From: Steinernema hermaphroditum
Lineage: Eukaryota; Nematoda; Chromadorea; Rhabditida; Steinernematidae
Length of the DNA stretch: 64,000 nucleotides
Assembly (NCBI GenBank): GCA_030435675.1
Contig: CM059624.1
Coordinates: 12,486,769-12,550,768 of the forward strand
Direction of reading: 5' to 3'
Position numbers and translations under genes: made by a program. The notes beneath the pieces are model-generated. The model ran no database searches. It had not been told where the DNA came from and saw only the letters and a program-made list of their open reading frames with translations. Positions within the stretch are counted from its first letter, which is position 1. Each line of letters starts with the position of its first letter. This document shows positions 10,750 through 21,770 of the stretch, in pieces.

Positions 10750-11133
10750 TCAGCAGCCGTAGACACTTTCTTCTTGGTAGGTGACGTAGAGGAATCCGTC
10801 CTCGTCGACGAACTGGTCGCGGAGTTCGCCTATCGTTTGGGTCTGCGGGGGGATGGAGTTTCCGACGAAGAGGAAGATGCTCTCGTCCTCGCGGAGCTTG
10901 ATCTTCTCGCGGATGTGGACGGTCATCTTGGCGACGGTGGCAGTGGTGGGGAAGAGGAGCTTCTTGCTCTCGAAGTCGGCCAACTGGCTCTTGGCGCCCT
11001 TCTCAACGATGACGGGGATGCGGTCCGGGTGCTTCCGCGCTTGCTTCTCGGTCATCTTCTTGCGTTCGTCCAGGCTGAAACGCTCCTTGAAGGGACGGTT
11101 GTCGTCAAGAAGAGTCTTGTCGGAGCTGCTCAT
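10750..11133 (-). CDS. ATG8-family ubiquitin-like protein, copy 3 (127 aa)
   Basis: Third ATG8-like paralog and the one closest to canonical GABARAP/LGG-1. It keeps HPDRIPVIVEKGAKSQL almost unchanged and has a docking segment SKKLLFP near the canonical KKYLVP. A short N-terminal extension (MSSSDKTLLDDN) precedes RPFKERFSLDERKK. The end is DEDGFLYVTYQEESVYGC, with the lipidation glycine penultimate. The start at 11133 is chosen over the longer open frame to 11433, because that upstream part is not ATG8-like and copies 1-2 begin similarly close to FKER. It is separated from copy 2 by the SL1 palindrome. Confidence 0.88.
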   Translation of the reverse strand: MSSSDKTLLDDNRPFKERFSLDERKKMTEKQARKHPDRIPVIVEKGAKSQLADFESKKLLFPTTATVAKMTVHIREKIKLREDESIFLFVGNSIPPQTQTIGELRDQFVDEDGFLYVTYQEESVYGC

Positions 11134-11699
11134 CTTCGTCGCGTCGATCGATCCTATCCTACTGGGACAGTATGGACGGCGCGGGGACAAATGAGCGCCA
11201 TGTGCGATTGCGATGCGGCCTGGAGTTCGCACCTTTGGGAGGGAGGGCCCTTTGTGTGAATAGGATTGCATGGCGTTCGCGGTGGGAGCTTTGCTCTGAT
11301 GCTCTTCCTGCTGCGAAGTGTCTCGCCTGCGCACGTGCAATATCCAAGTATGGTTGAGGTCACTATTCGGAGGAGGTGGGCCATTTGGAGTGGGAACAAA
11401 GGAGCGAGCTTCCGTTGACATACCTACGTGCACATCCTAGAAATAAGTCCATGATGTCAAGTTATTTTTCGAGAAGTCTTCGATCTTAATCCAGTCCGAA
11501 AGGGTCCAAAATAGGGCTGTACAAATCTCGAGTCTCAAGACTTTTGAGTCCCTGGAATCCTTTGAATATTAAGGGGTAATCGCCGCAGGCGTATTTTAAG
11601 TTCTCTCGACAGGAAGCCTTCTAGATATAAAGATGATGTTGATGTCAACCCGGACAGATCGAGCGCTGTGCAAGCAGAGGATAAGAGCACCTTTTAAGA

Positions 11700-11835
11700 T
11701 GCCCTTATTTAGTCTTTCATTTGGGTCTGATCGGTCATCCGTTCGCTCCTTCAGAAATGAGTTGAGTGAGCGGTCGTTCTTAGCCATCGATTTTGGCACA
11801 ATCGCCCCCGCTTCCAGGAGACCTGGAATAGAAGG
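11700..11835 (+). repeat. Dispersed element, copy near ATG8 copy 4
   Basis: The block around TCAGAAATGAGTTGAGTGAG and GCGGTCGTTCTTAGCCATCG recurs, inverted, at 44633-44740. A shorter piece recurs directly at 44782-44825. This looks like a degraded non-autonomous repeat rather than a gene or promoter feature. Confidence 0.5.
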
Positions 11836-12019
11836 GAACTGTACTTCTACCGTCGTGTTTAGCAGGATTAGCCCTGATATAAAAACACACCCTTGTCGTT
11901 TCTACGTACGCGTTTCGAAGAAACAGTAGTCTAATCACTTTCTGGCAACATTCAAACCAATGCTCCCTCCCTGTGATTTGGCATATCTTATCGCATCATA
12001 TCTATGTATTTATTTCAAG

Positions 12020-12463
12020 ATGACATCGGCAAAGTCATCTTCACAGATCATGTGGTCATTTCCTTCAGATTCTTCAGGCGAAGCTGAACTTATCGATACC
12101 AAGCCAGTCGACAGGCGTTCCTTCAAAGAACGCTATAGCCTGCAGAGACGGAAAGCGATGGCAGCGAAGTACACCGAGAAAAGCCCGGACTTGGTCCCAG
12201 TCATCTGCGAGAAGGCCTCGCACAGCTGCCTGGAGGGCACGATCAACTCGAAGTACACAATTGCCGCCGATATCACCGTAGCGAAGTTTCTGATGGTGAT
12301 TCGCCAGAAGCTGAACGTTCGGTCGGATGAAAGCATTTTTTTGTTTGTCGACAATAGCCTTCCGCCCGCTACGCTCACAATTGGTCAACTCCATGGTAAA
12401 TACGTTGATGAAGACGGATTCCTCTATCTTACGTATCAAGGTGAAAGCGTTTATGGCAACTGA
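12020..12463 (+). CDS. ATG8-family ubiquitin-like protein, copy 4 (147 aa)
   Basis: Fourth ATG8-like paralog, the only one on the plus strand, convergent with nothing and 886 nt from copy 3. The longest N-terminal extension of the set (about 33 residues, Ser-rich) precedes RRSFKERYSLQRRK. The core follows with SPDLVPVICEKASHSCL, then IRQKLNVRSDESIFLFV, ending DEDGFLYLTYQGESVYGN. The docking segment is SKYTIAAD. Start at 12020 (MTSAKSSS) directly follows a TATTTCAAG acceptor-like sequence, suiting an SL trans-splice site; an in-frame ATG at 11960 exists upstream. An AATAAA lies about 40 nt past the stop, near 12503. Confidence 0.87.
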   Translation: MTSAKSSSQIMWSFPSDSSGEAELIDTKPVDRRSFKERYSLQRRKAMAAKYTEKSPDLVPVICEKASHSCLEGTINSKYTIAADITVAKFLMVIRQKLNVRSDESIFLFVDNSLPPATLTIGQLHGKYVDEDGFLYLTYQGESVYGN

Positions 12464-12978
12464 ATGGAGGCTTTCGTCTTTACTGTTTCTCGTGCTCGAC
12501 AAGTAAATAAATCTTGTTTTTTCATATGTTTTTCTTCTTTACTTGGGTGTGCACGGATAAAGTGACAGTATTTGGCTTATTTTTGGACTGTTTCGTACCA
12601 ACTTGTCAGCCAACTGATCAATGAAAAGTCAAAAAAGTTAACCAAAACAGCCCGCGGCACGCGAAAAAATGCGGCGAATTTAGACTGAACGTACGAGGAC
12701 TGCACCGTCCTACTTCCTTGAGCCGCGCAAGATCTTTTCTCCCTCAATCCGAGTGGCAATCTGCTGCAACCCACCGGAAGCGGGTGACATCTTGACTGGA
12801 ATACCAATGCAGACAGAGACGCGCGGGTAGTTCGAAGGAAAATTTCTAATTGTTGCGCGGTGTGGCAGACCGCTGAATGTGCAAAACCAGACAAAAGTAC
12901 ATTGTATCCAGACAGTTTACGCGCGTTTTCCAGTGTTTCGTGACTTATGAGAACAGACACGAACAGGCGCTAAATGCC

Positions 12979-12986
12979 TATAAAAG
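12979..12986 (+). promoter_or_regulatory. TATA box of secreted gene A
   Basis: TATAAAAG begins 62 nt before the ATG at 13041. The same position upstream of paralog B holds TTTAAAAG, and the surrounding sequence (about 270 nt) is also shared. The promoter was therefore duplicated together with the gene. Confidence 0.6.
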
Positions 12987-13040
12987 CGGTCGTTCATTGA
13001 ATGGGCTCAGTTTTCCGAATCGGAAACTCACTCCACTACG

Positions 13041-14606
13041 ATGGTTCGCTCCGTCTGGCTGCTCTGGTTCCTTCCCGCGCTGTTCGCTGTCGCGAGCGCA
13101 TCAGACGCCAAACTTTATGAAGGCTGTAAGTACTGCTCCTTTTCTACCGATGTGAAGCTCCACTTATAGACGAGCACTGCGACCTGGACAAGTTCTCGTC
13201 CAGCTTCTTCCACGCCGTGACGTGTCGAGGGTTCGCCCGCGTCGCGATGAACGTGAAGGACGGCGACACAATGAACAGGGGGATCGACGCGCTTCTGGTA
13301 AAGGCGAAGGAAGAACACAAGGAGAAGCCGTGTTTGAAGGTGAAAACCTTCTACTACAACGCCACATCGCTCCTATTCCTGAAGTACGATCTCGACGGAG
13401 GCGATGTCGCCTATTGGATCACCGAGAACCTGGGATCTGAGTAAGTGCTTGCCCGGTTCTTATGTTCTGAACATTCGCTTCTTTTCAGGAACGAGTTTAT
13501 CCCTTTCCCTACGGCTGATAAGTGGACCTCACTTCGCCGCAAGGGTTACTCTGAGGACAAATTCAACAAGTTAACTCAAGAGGAGAAAGATAAATCGATA
13601 TGCGATGCCGAATTTTCTGGGTACAACATGAACCGTAAAGTATTCTCCGTTTTCGGTGGACTCATCGATTTGAAAGGGAACAACGTCACTGGAGAATATG
13701 AGTACAAATTGGAGAACGGATCTTGCAACACAAAGCGTTTTAATTTCATTCGGTTTGATCCGTTTCTCTCTGGTAAATATGTGAGTGAAACGTACCACGC
13801 AACGGTACATTACTGCATGTATTTCAGGGTTGGCGCATACGGCATAAAGATAACCGACAACAATTCACAAATCAGCATTTTGAGAAACTCCTTCTCGTCT
13901 CAAAGAGGGAGTAAGTTAAATATAGCATCGGTTTATTTTAATTACTTTATTTTCAGCAAGCAGAATAACTACTTTGCAACGTTCGGATCTGTATCTCCGT
14001 AAGATCGTGCTATTACTTTCCCGAAATGAACTCCATTTTCAGATCATCCCTTGACGGAGTTCGGAATGGATCGAGAGTAATAAATGGCATTAAGTTCTGC
14101 TTTCTACGTAAATATCGGACCGATTTGAACGAACTCCATGAGCCATACATGCTGCCAAAGAGCGGAGACTACAAGCTGTAGGGATACGATGATTAAATGT
14201 ATTGTTAAACATGTGTTTCAGAGCTGTTCAAGGGAATGAAACCGCGCGTCGTGAGCCTTTGTCAACTACGATAAACCAGACGATCCCAGAGGCGAGAACG
14301 ACGACCGCTGAGTCCCCGGTGACAGCATCAAAGCCTACGGCAACTGTTGAGAACCAAAGTACCGCATCCACTGAAGTCAAGAACACGACTGCTGCGGAGG
14401 CCATCACGAACAACACGGTCAACGCATCATCCAGTGTCAGGGGATCCATCAACGAAACGGAAAGTGCTTCCGACGACAACGTTCGCAGCGCTCACAACAG
14501 CCCAGATCTAGCCGGCATCGAGCGAGGAAACGCGACCTCTTCAGCGGGGACTTACGGATTTCTCGCTGTGGGTTCCATTCTCATCCTGAACGCGTTGAGC
14601 CAGTAG
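13041..14606 (+). CDS. Secreted, probably GPI-anchored protein of unknown family, paralog A (430 aa)
   Basis: I do not recognise the family. Seven exons: 13041-13125, 13170-13440, 13489-13780, 13828-13910, 13957-13998, 14043-14177, 14222-14606. Every junction was confirmed by alignment to paralog B at 18498. The protein has a signal peptide (WLLWFLPALFAVASA) and a globular region of about 300 residues with scattered Cys and the phrases HAVTCRGFARVAMNV and YDLDGGDVAYWITENLG. A Thr/Ser-rich mucin-like tail follows, ending in a hydrophobic stretch (FLAVGSILILNALSQ) without a basic tail, as expected for a GPI-anchor signal. A cell-surface or cuticle/gland role is plausible but unproven. Confidence 0.8.
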
Positions 14607-14665
14607 ATGACAGAGCGAAATAAACCATCGGAGGTTTTTATTCTACGTTCGTACACTACGGAGTG

Positions 14666-17234
14666 CTACCGAATCGTGTAGCACACTCCTGTGAATTTAC
14701 AGATATCGTCCAAATACTTGTCAACTCTTGTAAACCTTGCCAATTCATTCGGTGGGCATCCTTTCGTCCCGTAAGAGGTGATGCCCAGCAGAGTGGTAAT
14801 GCCGTTGAAGTCGGTCTGTTCGATGCCTCCTCCACTGTTGCCCTAAACCAATTTCATGTAACCTGTACAAATACGGTGACCTCACGTGACAGGTCCTCAT
14901 GGAAAGATAGTTCTTCGGGTCCAGCGACTTCGTGCATAAGTAGTCCTCCACCCTTGTTGGCATTTTGTCGCTCCAAGGCGCCTTGCAGTTCGGGTCGTGT
15001 TCCATCTGCCACCGCCTGATGAACGGGTCGCTGTCGTTAAACACTACAAACAGATTCATCCATCACTCATCCTCTCCCCTACCGTTAGTTCTTCCCCATC
15101 CACTGACAGTCAAGTACCGTTGCACGCTCTCGTCGGGGTACGGTAGGCAGATGGGCGCGACCAGTTCACTGAATTCGATCGGGTCCTCCAGCTCGATGAT
15201 GGCCCAATCGTGGCCTCGAAGACACTGGCCGTTGGCGAAGTCGCCGTCGAAGATGACGTTTCGAATTTTGGCGAAGCGGACGTCGGCCTTCTGGCAGTTG
15301 ACATGGTTCGGCAGTTCGTCGCTGTGACCTCGGATACAGTCGCCTCCGAAGGCGACGCGCCGCGACCGCAGTTCTCTTATCGATTTGTGGCCGGAAACCC
15401 TGGCAGAGGCGATTCTCAAAGTGCCGTCGTGCAGGGCCACTTACGCACAAGGAGCGGTGTCGAACGTGGAGAACTTGACGAATCCGTGTGCGGCGGTGAG
15501 AATGTGGAAGGGGGAGATGAGAGTACCGCCGAGTTTGTGTTTCCCCTAGAGGGGAAGGGTTACCAACGCCGCAAACGGGTTTGTTTTTACCTGGAGGACC
15601 AGAGACACGCTCCACGGAGTTCGCCGTCCACTGATCACCCGGGAGCTGTTTTGGGTGAAAACCTGAAAGGAGGTCGAGAATCTGGGCCGTGCGGAACACG
15701 TTTTGTTTTTTTTTATTTTGCAGAAAGCGAAGAAGCGGTAGTGAAACTCGTTTGGGAGATTAGTTTTTGCACCGAAAGTGGTTCGCCATGTGTGACTTCG
15801 TGTGCTTTGATCGCCGATTTCCAGGGCGTGTTGTGGGCTGCGTTAGAGTACGGTGGTAATATTGAGGTGTTGAGGTCAACTCAGCGATTTCAAATGTTGA
15901 AAACTGATCAAAAGGAAAACTGCTCTTCTTTTACATAAACAAACTCATCCTATGATATGAAACGTTCCAAATTATCGATTGTTTGGCAGAATGTATCCGA
16001 GTTATGAGCTCGATTCTATGAAAGATCTGCAAAGGTTCTGGAGTTAGGAGATATAGTGACTCTCAAGACAATGTCTAAAGATTATAGGGCTCTTTTGAAC
16101 GAGTTCTCTAAAATTTCCTTATAAGATTGAGTGTGAGGAGGGGCCATCCTCATGAACCATTATCGAACTATGGCTCCCTTCTCGAAGTTCTCGAAGAACC
16201 GCCTTATAAGAACCGATTTAGTGGAGCCAGAATGAATGTATCGAGGGCACAAAATGAAGAGCGTTTTACTTTTGTTAATCTTGAATACGATGTTTTGGAT
16301 GGATATAAGGTATGGATATGGACAGGTGTGGTCGAAGCGGGGTTATCCTCGTGGACTGTTCGAAACTACGGCTCCCTGGCCATGGAGTCTCACGGATGGA
16401 TCGAAATGGATCGTTAAGGGTTGATCGTTTTGAACCCATCCATTACCACCCATGAGCGAACAGTCCCCTGGACTATCCGCCCTTATCCATGCCCATGATT
16501 TTTTTACGAATTCGTAAGACCTTTTCCATTGAGTTTTATTGTGTAATGTTAAACTCACTATTTCCGAGCGTTCAATAAAGTTTCCAAGTCCCGTTTCCAA
16601 CAGGTTTATTTCAATTTCGCAGATGCAGGAACAACGGAAAGGGAACTAGTTTGTTAGGTTAGCTGTTTTTTGTATCGTAGGAGCTATGCTCTAGTGATTG
16701 ATTCTACGGAGAGACGTAAGAAATTAATCATTCATTTCTAAAATAGAGTCTTCAGGAAGGGTGCCGTAAAATACAAAAACGATTCGCCGATGTTACAGTT
16801 CTTCGAGATACCTTCCCCCTCATAAGGACGAATAAAAGGGGGACTTGTAGAACACTGACCGGATCCTTTAACTATCACCTTGAGCTAGACCAAGGCATAA
16901 TCTGGGGAAGAACTTTTGAAGAAAACCGCTCCTTTCGCAATTTTAAATTTTAGTCACTAAAAGGATTCTTCAAAATCGTCGAACTCTAGGCATTTCCGTC
17001 GTCGTTTTTGATCGCTTACGGCGTTACACTTACCCGAACGGTCTCGCGACCACAGATGGAGTGTAGATACTTGCTGTACGACTCGTTCACCCGTCTGATG
17101 AAACTCTCTGGAATGGCGCTAATTTGAACAGTCAGTGGCGGGGAGCCGATCGCACCGTCGGAGAGGATAACAGGACTCAAAGCGGCAGAACGACGAAAGA
17201 GAAAGACGAAGCTAACGATAAACAACGGCGTCAT
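14666..17234 (-). CDS. Trypsin-like serine protease with GNSGG active-site motif (341 aa)
   Basis: S1-family secreted protease. Six exons: 17234-17034, 15662-15591, 15545-15445, 15399-15083, 15043-14886, 14842-14666. The signal peptide is followed by a pro-region with a conserved CG. The activation site is R75|VISG, where most family members have IVGG. Catalytic His is in LTAAHG (about 111), Asp in HDWAIIEL (about 189) and Ser in GNSGGG (about 286). The motif is normally GDSGG. The Asp before Ser forms the salt bridge with the new N-terminus on activation, so its change to Asn predicts impaired or unusual activation. The 1.37-kb intron 1 holds no gene I can support. It is divergently oriented from the gene at 17619. 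Confidence 0.85.
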
Positions 17235-17618
17235 CGCCGCTGCGCACTTCTAAGCGACGACGACGAGTCGGAGTGGAGAACGGCGGCCGCGCGGAAGGAA
17301 CCGGCTTGGATGAAAGCGAAGTGGGTGGTGGAAACAATGCAGAACGCGCTTAATCAGGTTGGGTTTTTGTTTTTGTTGATTAGGGGAAGGTAACAATAAA
17401 TGCTACTTCACGTGATGAACCTACTTGTATGAACCTTGACAGCTGCATAAATTTCAGTCTTTCAGTCACCCACCTTTACCTGCGACAGTGCATTGCATTG
17501 CTTGCATCGGATCACCTCGCCCAAAGCCATGCCATGAACCGTTTTGCATTGCACATATCGAATTTCAGCCATATCATGCCCGCCATCATTGTTTCACACA
17601 TCCTAACATCTCACCACA

Positions 17619-17984
17619 ATGTCGCGTGCCTACGATTTCAGCCAGTCGGCCCCCGCTCACATGTTCAAATCGCTTTTCGATCAAGAGAGGGAGGATTACG
17701 AGCACGTGGATCCGATCACAAGTTCGCTCAACGACCTCAGCCTATGCCGTGCCGAAAATCCCGAAGACTTCGGCACTGGCGATATTTACGAAGAGGCCAA
17801 TCAAGAGAACATTCCAGAAGAGAAGTTCTGTGACCATCTCTATGATCCCGATTGTGCCACTTGCGTGCAGAAGTATGGAATCAGAGAAACGAAGAGAAAG
17901 TTGACTGACGAGGAGCAGAGGGGATATGAAGAAGACGACAGTTTCGTTGAGAAAAAGCGACCCAAACTCGAGGAAAGGAATTGA
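17619..17984 (+). CDS. Small acidic nuclear-type protein, unknown (121 aa)
   Basis: Single-exon frame of 121 residues, acidic through the middle (DFGTGDIYEEANQENIPEEK), with a CDHLYDPDCATC cysteine cluster. A basic patch TKRKL and a C-terminal KKRPKL could act as a nuclear localisation signal. I do not recognise a domain. It starts 385 nt from the divergent protease gene, so the two may share a promoter. An AATAAA follows near 18026. The composition (PEST-like, small, acidic) recalls regulated cell-cycle proteins such as securins, but no degron box of standard form is present. Confidence 0.6.
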   Translation: MSRAYDFSQSAPAHMFKSLFDQEREDYEHVDPITSSLNDLSLCRAENPEDFGTGDIYEEANQENIPEEKFCDHLYDPDCATCVQKYGIRETKRKLTDEEQRGYEEDDSFVEKKRPKLEERN

Positions 17985-18435
17985 TGATCTGTATTTTGAA
18001 ACTCTATTTGGAAAAATTGTTTGCGAAATAAATTGGCTTATTTAGCATAATAGATCGTCATATGGGATCTAAAAAGCGGCAGACAGTCCCTTGCACTCTG
18101 CAAACCACAGACAGAAGGGGCGTGTGCAAATCGGCACTCGGTGTATTTGGATGTCTGCAACCGGTCGGCCCTCTTCTCTTTGCGCACCTCTTCGGCATCG
18201 GCAAGACGACAAGGAGATGATACGGAGCGAACCAACCGGGCAGCACCTTCATTGCGCTCTGGAATGCCGAAGCGACAGAGACGCGCGGGAACTATCAAAA
18301 GAAATGTTTCTGTGGCGCGGTGTGTGTTCTGAGCAGACCGACAAATATAAAATCGGACGGTAAAAGTGCATTTCCAACTTTACAATATGTGCGTTTTCCA
18401 GACTTTTGAACAGACGCACTTTGACCGCAGATGCC

Positions 18436-18443
18436 TTTAAAAG
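18436..18443 (+). promoter_or_regulatory. TATA-like box of secreted gene B
   Basis: TTTAAAAG followed by GCGGTC lies 62 nt upstream of the ATG at 18498, exactly the spacing of TATAAAAG in paralog A. Conservation of this spacing within an otherwise drifting upstream region supports function. Confidence 0.55.
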
Positions 18444-18497
18444 CGGTCACTTCGCCGATGAAGTCAGTTTCCTGGAACGGAAGCTCAGCCAACTACG

Positions 18498-20155
18498 ATG
18501 GCTCGCTCCGTCTGGCTGCTCTGGATCCTTCCCGCGCTGTTCGCTGTCACCAGCGGAGCTTTACCCAAGCGCTATGAAGGCTGTAAGTACCGTTCATCTT
18601 CCACCGATGTGAAACTCCGTTTTTAGACGAGCACTGTGATCTGAAGCTGTTCCCATCGAGCTACTTTCACGCTGTAACGTGCCGAGGGTTCGCCCGCGTC
18701 GCGATGAATGTGACCGACGTCGACACAATGAACAAGAAGATCGACACGCTTCTGGAGAAGGCGAAGGAAGAACACAAGGAGAAGCAGTGTTTGAAGGTGA
18801 AGACCTTCTACTACAATGCCACATCGCTGATCTTCCTGAAATACGATCTCGACGGAGGCGATGTCGCCTATTGGATCACCGAGAACCTGGGATATGAGTA
18901 TGTGCTTGTCCTGTACTTGTGTTTTGAACGTTCACTTCTTTTCAGGAACGAGTTTATCCCTTTCCCTGCTCGTGGATGGACTTCACTTAAACGCAAAGGC
19001 TATTCGGAGGACAAATTCAACAATTTGACCACGAAGCAGAAGAGCAGATCGATATGCGAGCCCGAATTTTCTGCCTACAACATGAGTCACAAGTTCTTCT
19101 CCGTATTCGGTGCACACATTGACCTGCAGGGAAAGAGCGTTAGTGGACTTCTTCCGTATAAACTGCCACAAGGCTTTTGCAACACAACTGCTCATAATTT
19201 CGTCCGATACGATCCATTGCTACCAACTGATTCTGTACGTAAAACTGCTCACTTTTGCCGCTTTATTGTAAGGCTTTTAAGGGCTGGGGCTATAACCCAA
19301 AAGACAACCGACAATACTTCATGAGCCAGCGGTTTGAGACATTCGTAATAGTCTCCATGAGGAAGTAGGTGAAATTTTAAACCGCGTTATCTAATTGATT
19401 TATTTGCAGTGAACGCTCTCGTAACTATTTTGCGATATTCGGCTTTGTGCCTCTGTGAGTAATTGCCACTAATTTCTTGTAAAAAGCACAGTTTATAGAA
19501 AGTCGATCGAAGACGAGCGAGCAAATAAGGCAAAGAGTGTTCGGTACTGCTTTCTGCGCAAATATCGCAGCGATCTGAACGAACTCCACGAACCGTACAT
19601 GCTGGCGAAAAGTGGCGACTACAAACTGTAGGGATACGATGAAAAATTTGATGATTGAACATGTGTTTCAGGGCTGTTCAAGGGAACGAAACCGCGCGTC
19701 GTGAGCCTTCTTCAACTACGACAGGTCGCAAAACGACAACGGCAACTTCCGCAGAGCTAAGTACTGTTTCCGATGCAGTCAAAAACCGGAGAACCAGTCC
19801 AGAACCCCTCAGCGAAGCGACAGCCACTCCCGGCGAAGGAGCAAATGCTTCTGTAAATTCCGAATCTGTACACGGAAATGAAGGCGCGCATTATGAGTCG
19901 TCGACAGCTATGGCCGCCCCCCTGACCATGGATGTCATATCCATCTCAAGCAACATGATCAACGAATCATCTACTGATAACCCAGGAGCGGCAACTACTT
20001 CCGGCAAAGCAGGAGATGGTCCTAATGATCACTACTACGACGATCAGATTCAGGATAAGTACGGCAACCACCGTGAAGAACAAAACTCCTCTGCAAAGAT
20101 ACATAGCCTTGCTGTCCTGAGTTATGTTCTGATCTCAATTGCATTTGGCTATTAA
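18498..20155 (+). CDS. Secreted, probably GPI-anchored protein of unknown family, paralog B (461 aa)
   Basis: Tandem-type paralog of the gene at 13041, with identical exon phases. Exons: 18498-18582, 18627-18897, 18946-19234, 19282-19364, 19410-19454, 19499-19627, 19672-20155. The signal peptide is WLLWILPALFAVTSG. The globular part is closely similar to A (DLDGGDVAYWITENLG, DLNELHEPYMLAKSGDYKL). The Thr/Ser-rich tail is longer and quite different, ending in SLAVLSYVLISIAFGY, again like a GPI signal. The fourth acceptor (TTTTAAG) is weak; starting at 19274 is an in-frame alternative. Rapid divergence of the tail against a conserved core suggests surface exposure. Function unknown. Confidence 0.8.
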
Positions 20156-20647
20156 ATGGAAGAGCTAAATGAATGTGCTGTGGTCCTTTTTTGTCATTCA
20201 CCGTTCGGTGAAGGTCTCGTTCTTTCTTCGAACTGCCGAAGTCCGCTAGAGTAACTTTAATTGAAAAAGCTACCGTATCTGCAAAAACAATTTCATCATC
20301 CCCTGACAGTCTGCGACCTTGCTCGCGGGCTTATTTCACCACTTCGCAGTCTCTCGAAGTGGTGCAGAACGTTCTCAACATAAAGTGCGATTGATTTCGT
20401 TCTTCTGCATATTTTCGTCTCTTTTTAATAAAAACAAATGAATCAAACCCAAATAGTTATCTTCTGTCGGTTTGGTGGGGATTTGGCGGGAAATGTTCAC
20501 CGGGCTGCAATTTCACCGAATGTCTCGAAAGCAGACACGACACAAACAGGAAGTCATGTCTGCTTTAAATAGTGCGCGTTGGCGATCGGTCGGAGGAAGT
20601 TGTCCTCTTGATATTCCACGCGTTTTTAAGAGTGAACGACGACCGTC

Positions 20648-21699
20648 ATGGCTTCCAATGGTATACTTCTTCTTTATTGCTGTTCATAGTTTTCCCATTT
20701 CAGGAAAGAAGATAGACGAACTACCAGTAGGGACGATCCTCGGCGGTCAATTCAAGCTGGTGGAGTTGGTGCAGTCGCATGCAACACTCGGGCTCACGTA
20801 CAATGCGATCAACCAGGCTGGCGATGGATTCATCATCAAAGTCGACGATGAGAAGAACGTTTTGTCGTTCGTGCGCTCGGAAGCGGCGTTCCTCCAGGCG
20901 GTACTGAAAGTCAATACGCAGGAGTTCTTCGTCGAAATTGTCCATTCAGCGAAGTTCCAGAAAATCGTCTACTTTGCGACGAGATTCCGTCCAGGTCCGA
21001 GTCTTCACGACTGTCTCTGTGCGATGAAGGACGAGAAGTTCTCGCCTGGAACAGCCGTTCGAGTCGCTTATTGGGTTTTAAAGGTCAGCGTACGGTTGAT
21101 AAATCAGTGAGCACCGTTTTCCTTCAGGGCTTGGAGGCGACTCACTCGCTGAACTACTTGATGCGCCGGATTGACCCGAACGTCATTAAATTCGATGTTG
21201 CTCAACGTCAGATCTACTTCAGCGATCTCAGCTCGACTCGTATCGATCCAGCGAAAATCAAAATCGAGGCTCCCGTCCGTTGGGCTGGTTCCAACTATTA
21301 CGGACCTCTTATGGTATCCATGGATCGTTCACTTTTCAATAATTTATTGTTGTTTCTCAGCACCACAGTGGAAAATCCATTGGTGCCCGTCACGACTTGG
21401 AGTCGCTTGTCTACCTCCTCGTCGACATGACCGTCGGCCGTCTCCCCTGGGAAGGAACTCCGCCTGACATGATGGGATCCGTAAAGCGTCAAACCACCAC
21501 TGACCAGTCCGCGTTCGCTGACTGTCCCCCGCAGTACGCTGCGATGTTCACTTATGTGTCCTGCCTCTCGGAATCCGATAAGATTCAGTACAGCACGATC
21601 TACTCGAAGATGGAGCAGACGTGGAATCTGCACGGCGTGAAGAATCTCAACGATCCGTACGACTGGGAACAACATATGAAGCCAGCTATGGAACAGTGA
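20648..21699 (+). CDS. TTBK/CK1-like pseudokinase (305 aa)
   Basis: Protein-kinase fold of the casein-kinase-1/tau-tubulin-kinase type greatly expanded in nematodes. Four exons: 20648-20660, 20704-21083, 21128-21313, 21361-21699, joined in frame. The N-lobe reads PVGTILGGQFKLVELV and FIIKVDDEK (Lys of the VAIK position kept). The catalytic loop HRDxKxxN is replaced by RRIDPNVIKFD, and DFG by SDLSS. The C-lobe SIGARHDLESLVYLLVDM and GRLPWEG is typical (RRDDLESW...G.LPW). With HRD and DFG lost it should be catalytically dead, acting as scaffold or regulator. The 13-nt first exon encodes only MASN plus one base, and its start is less certain. Confidence 0.85.
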
Positions 21700-21770
21700 G
21701 ATGTATTCAGAGAGAAGTGCACGTGTAATAAAATAAAATTTGGTTATCGAAAGAGCAACGTAATTCTCCA

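Noticed and set aside
10774..11259. 161-codon plus frame opposite ATG8 copy 3
   Set aside because: It is the antisense shadow of the ATG8 coding sequence.
15700..17000. Possible nested gene inside the protease first intron
   Set aside because: Short frames only; repeated GGATGG and GGCTCCCT phrases suggest decayed repeats rather than coding exons.
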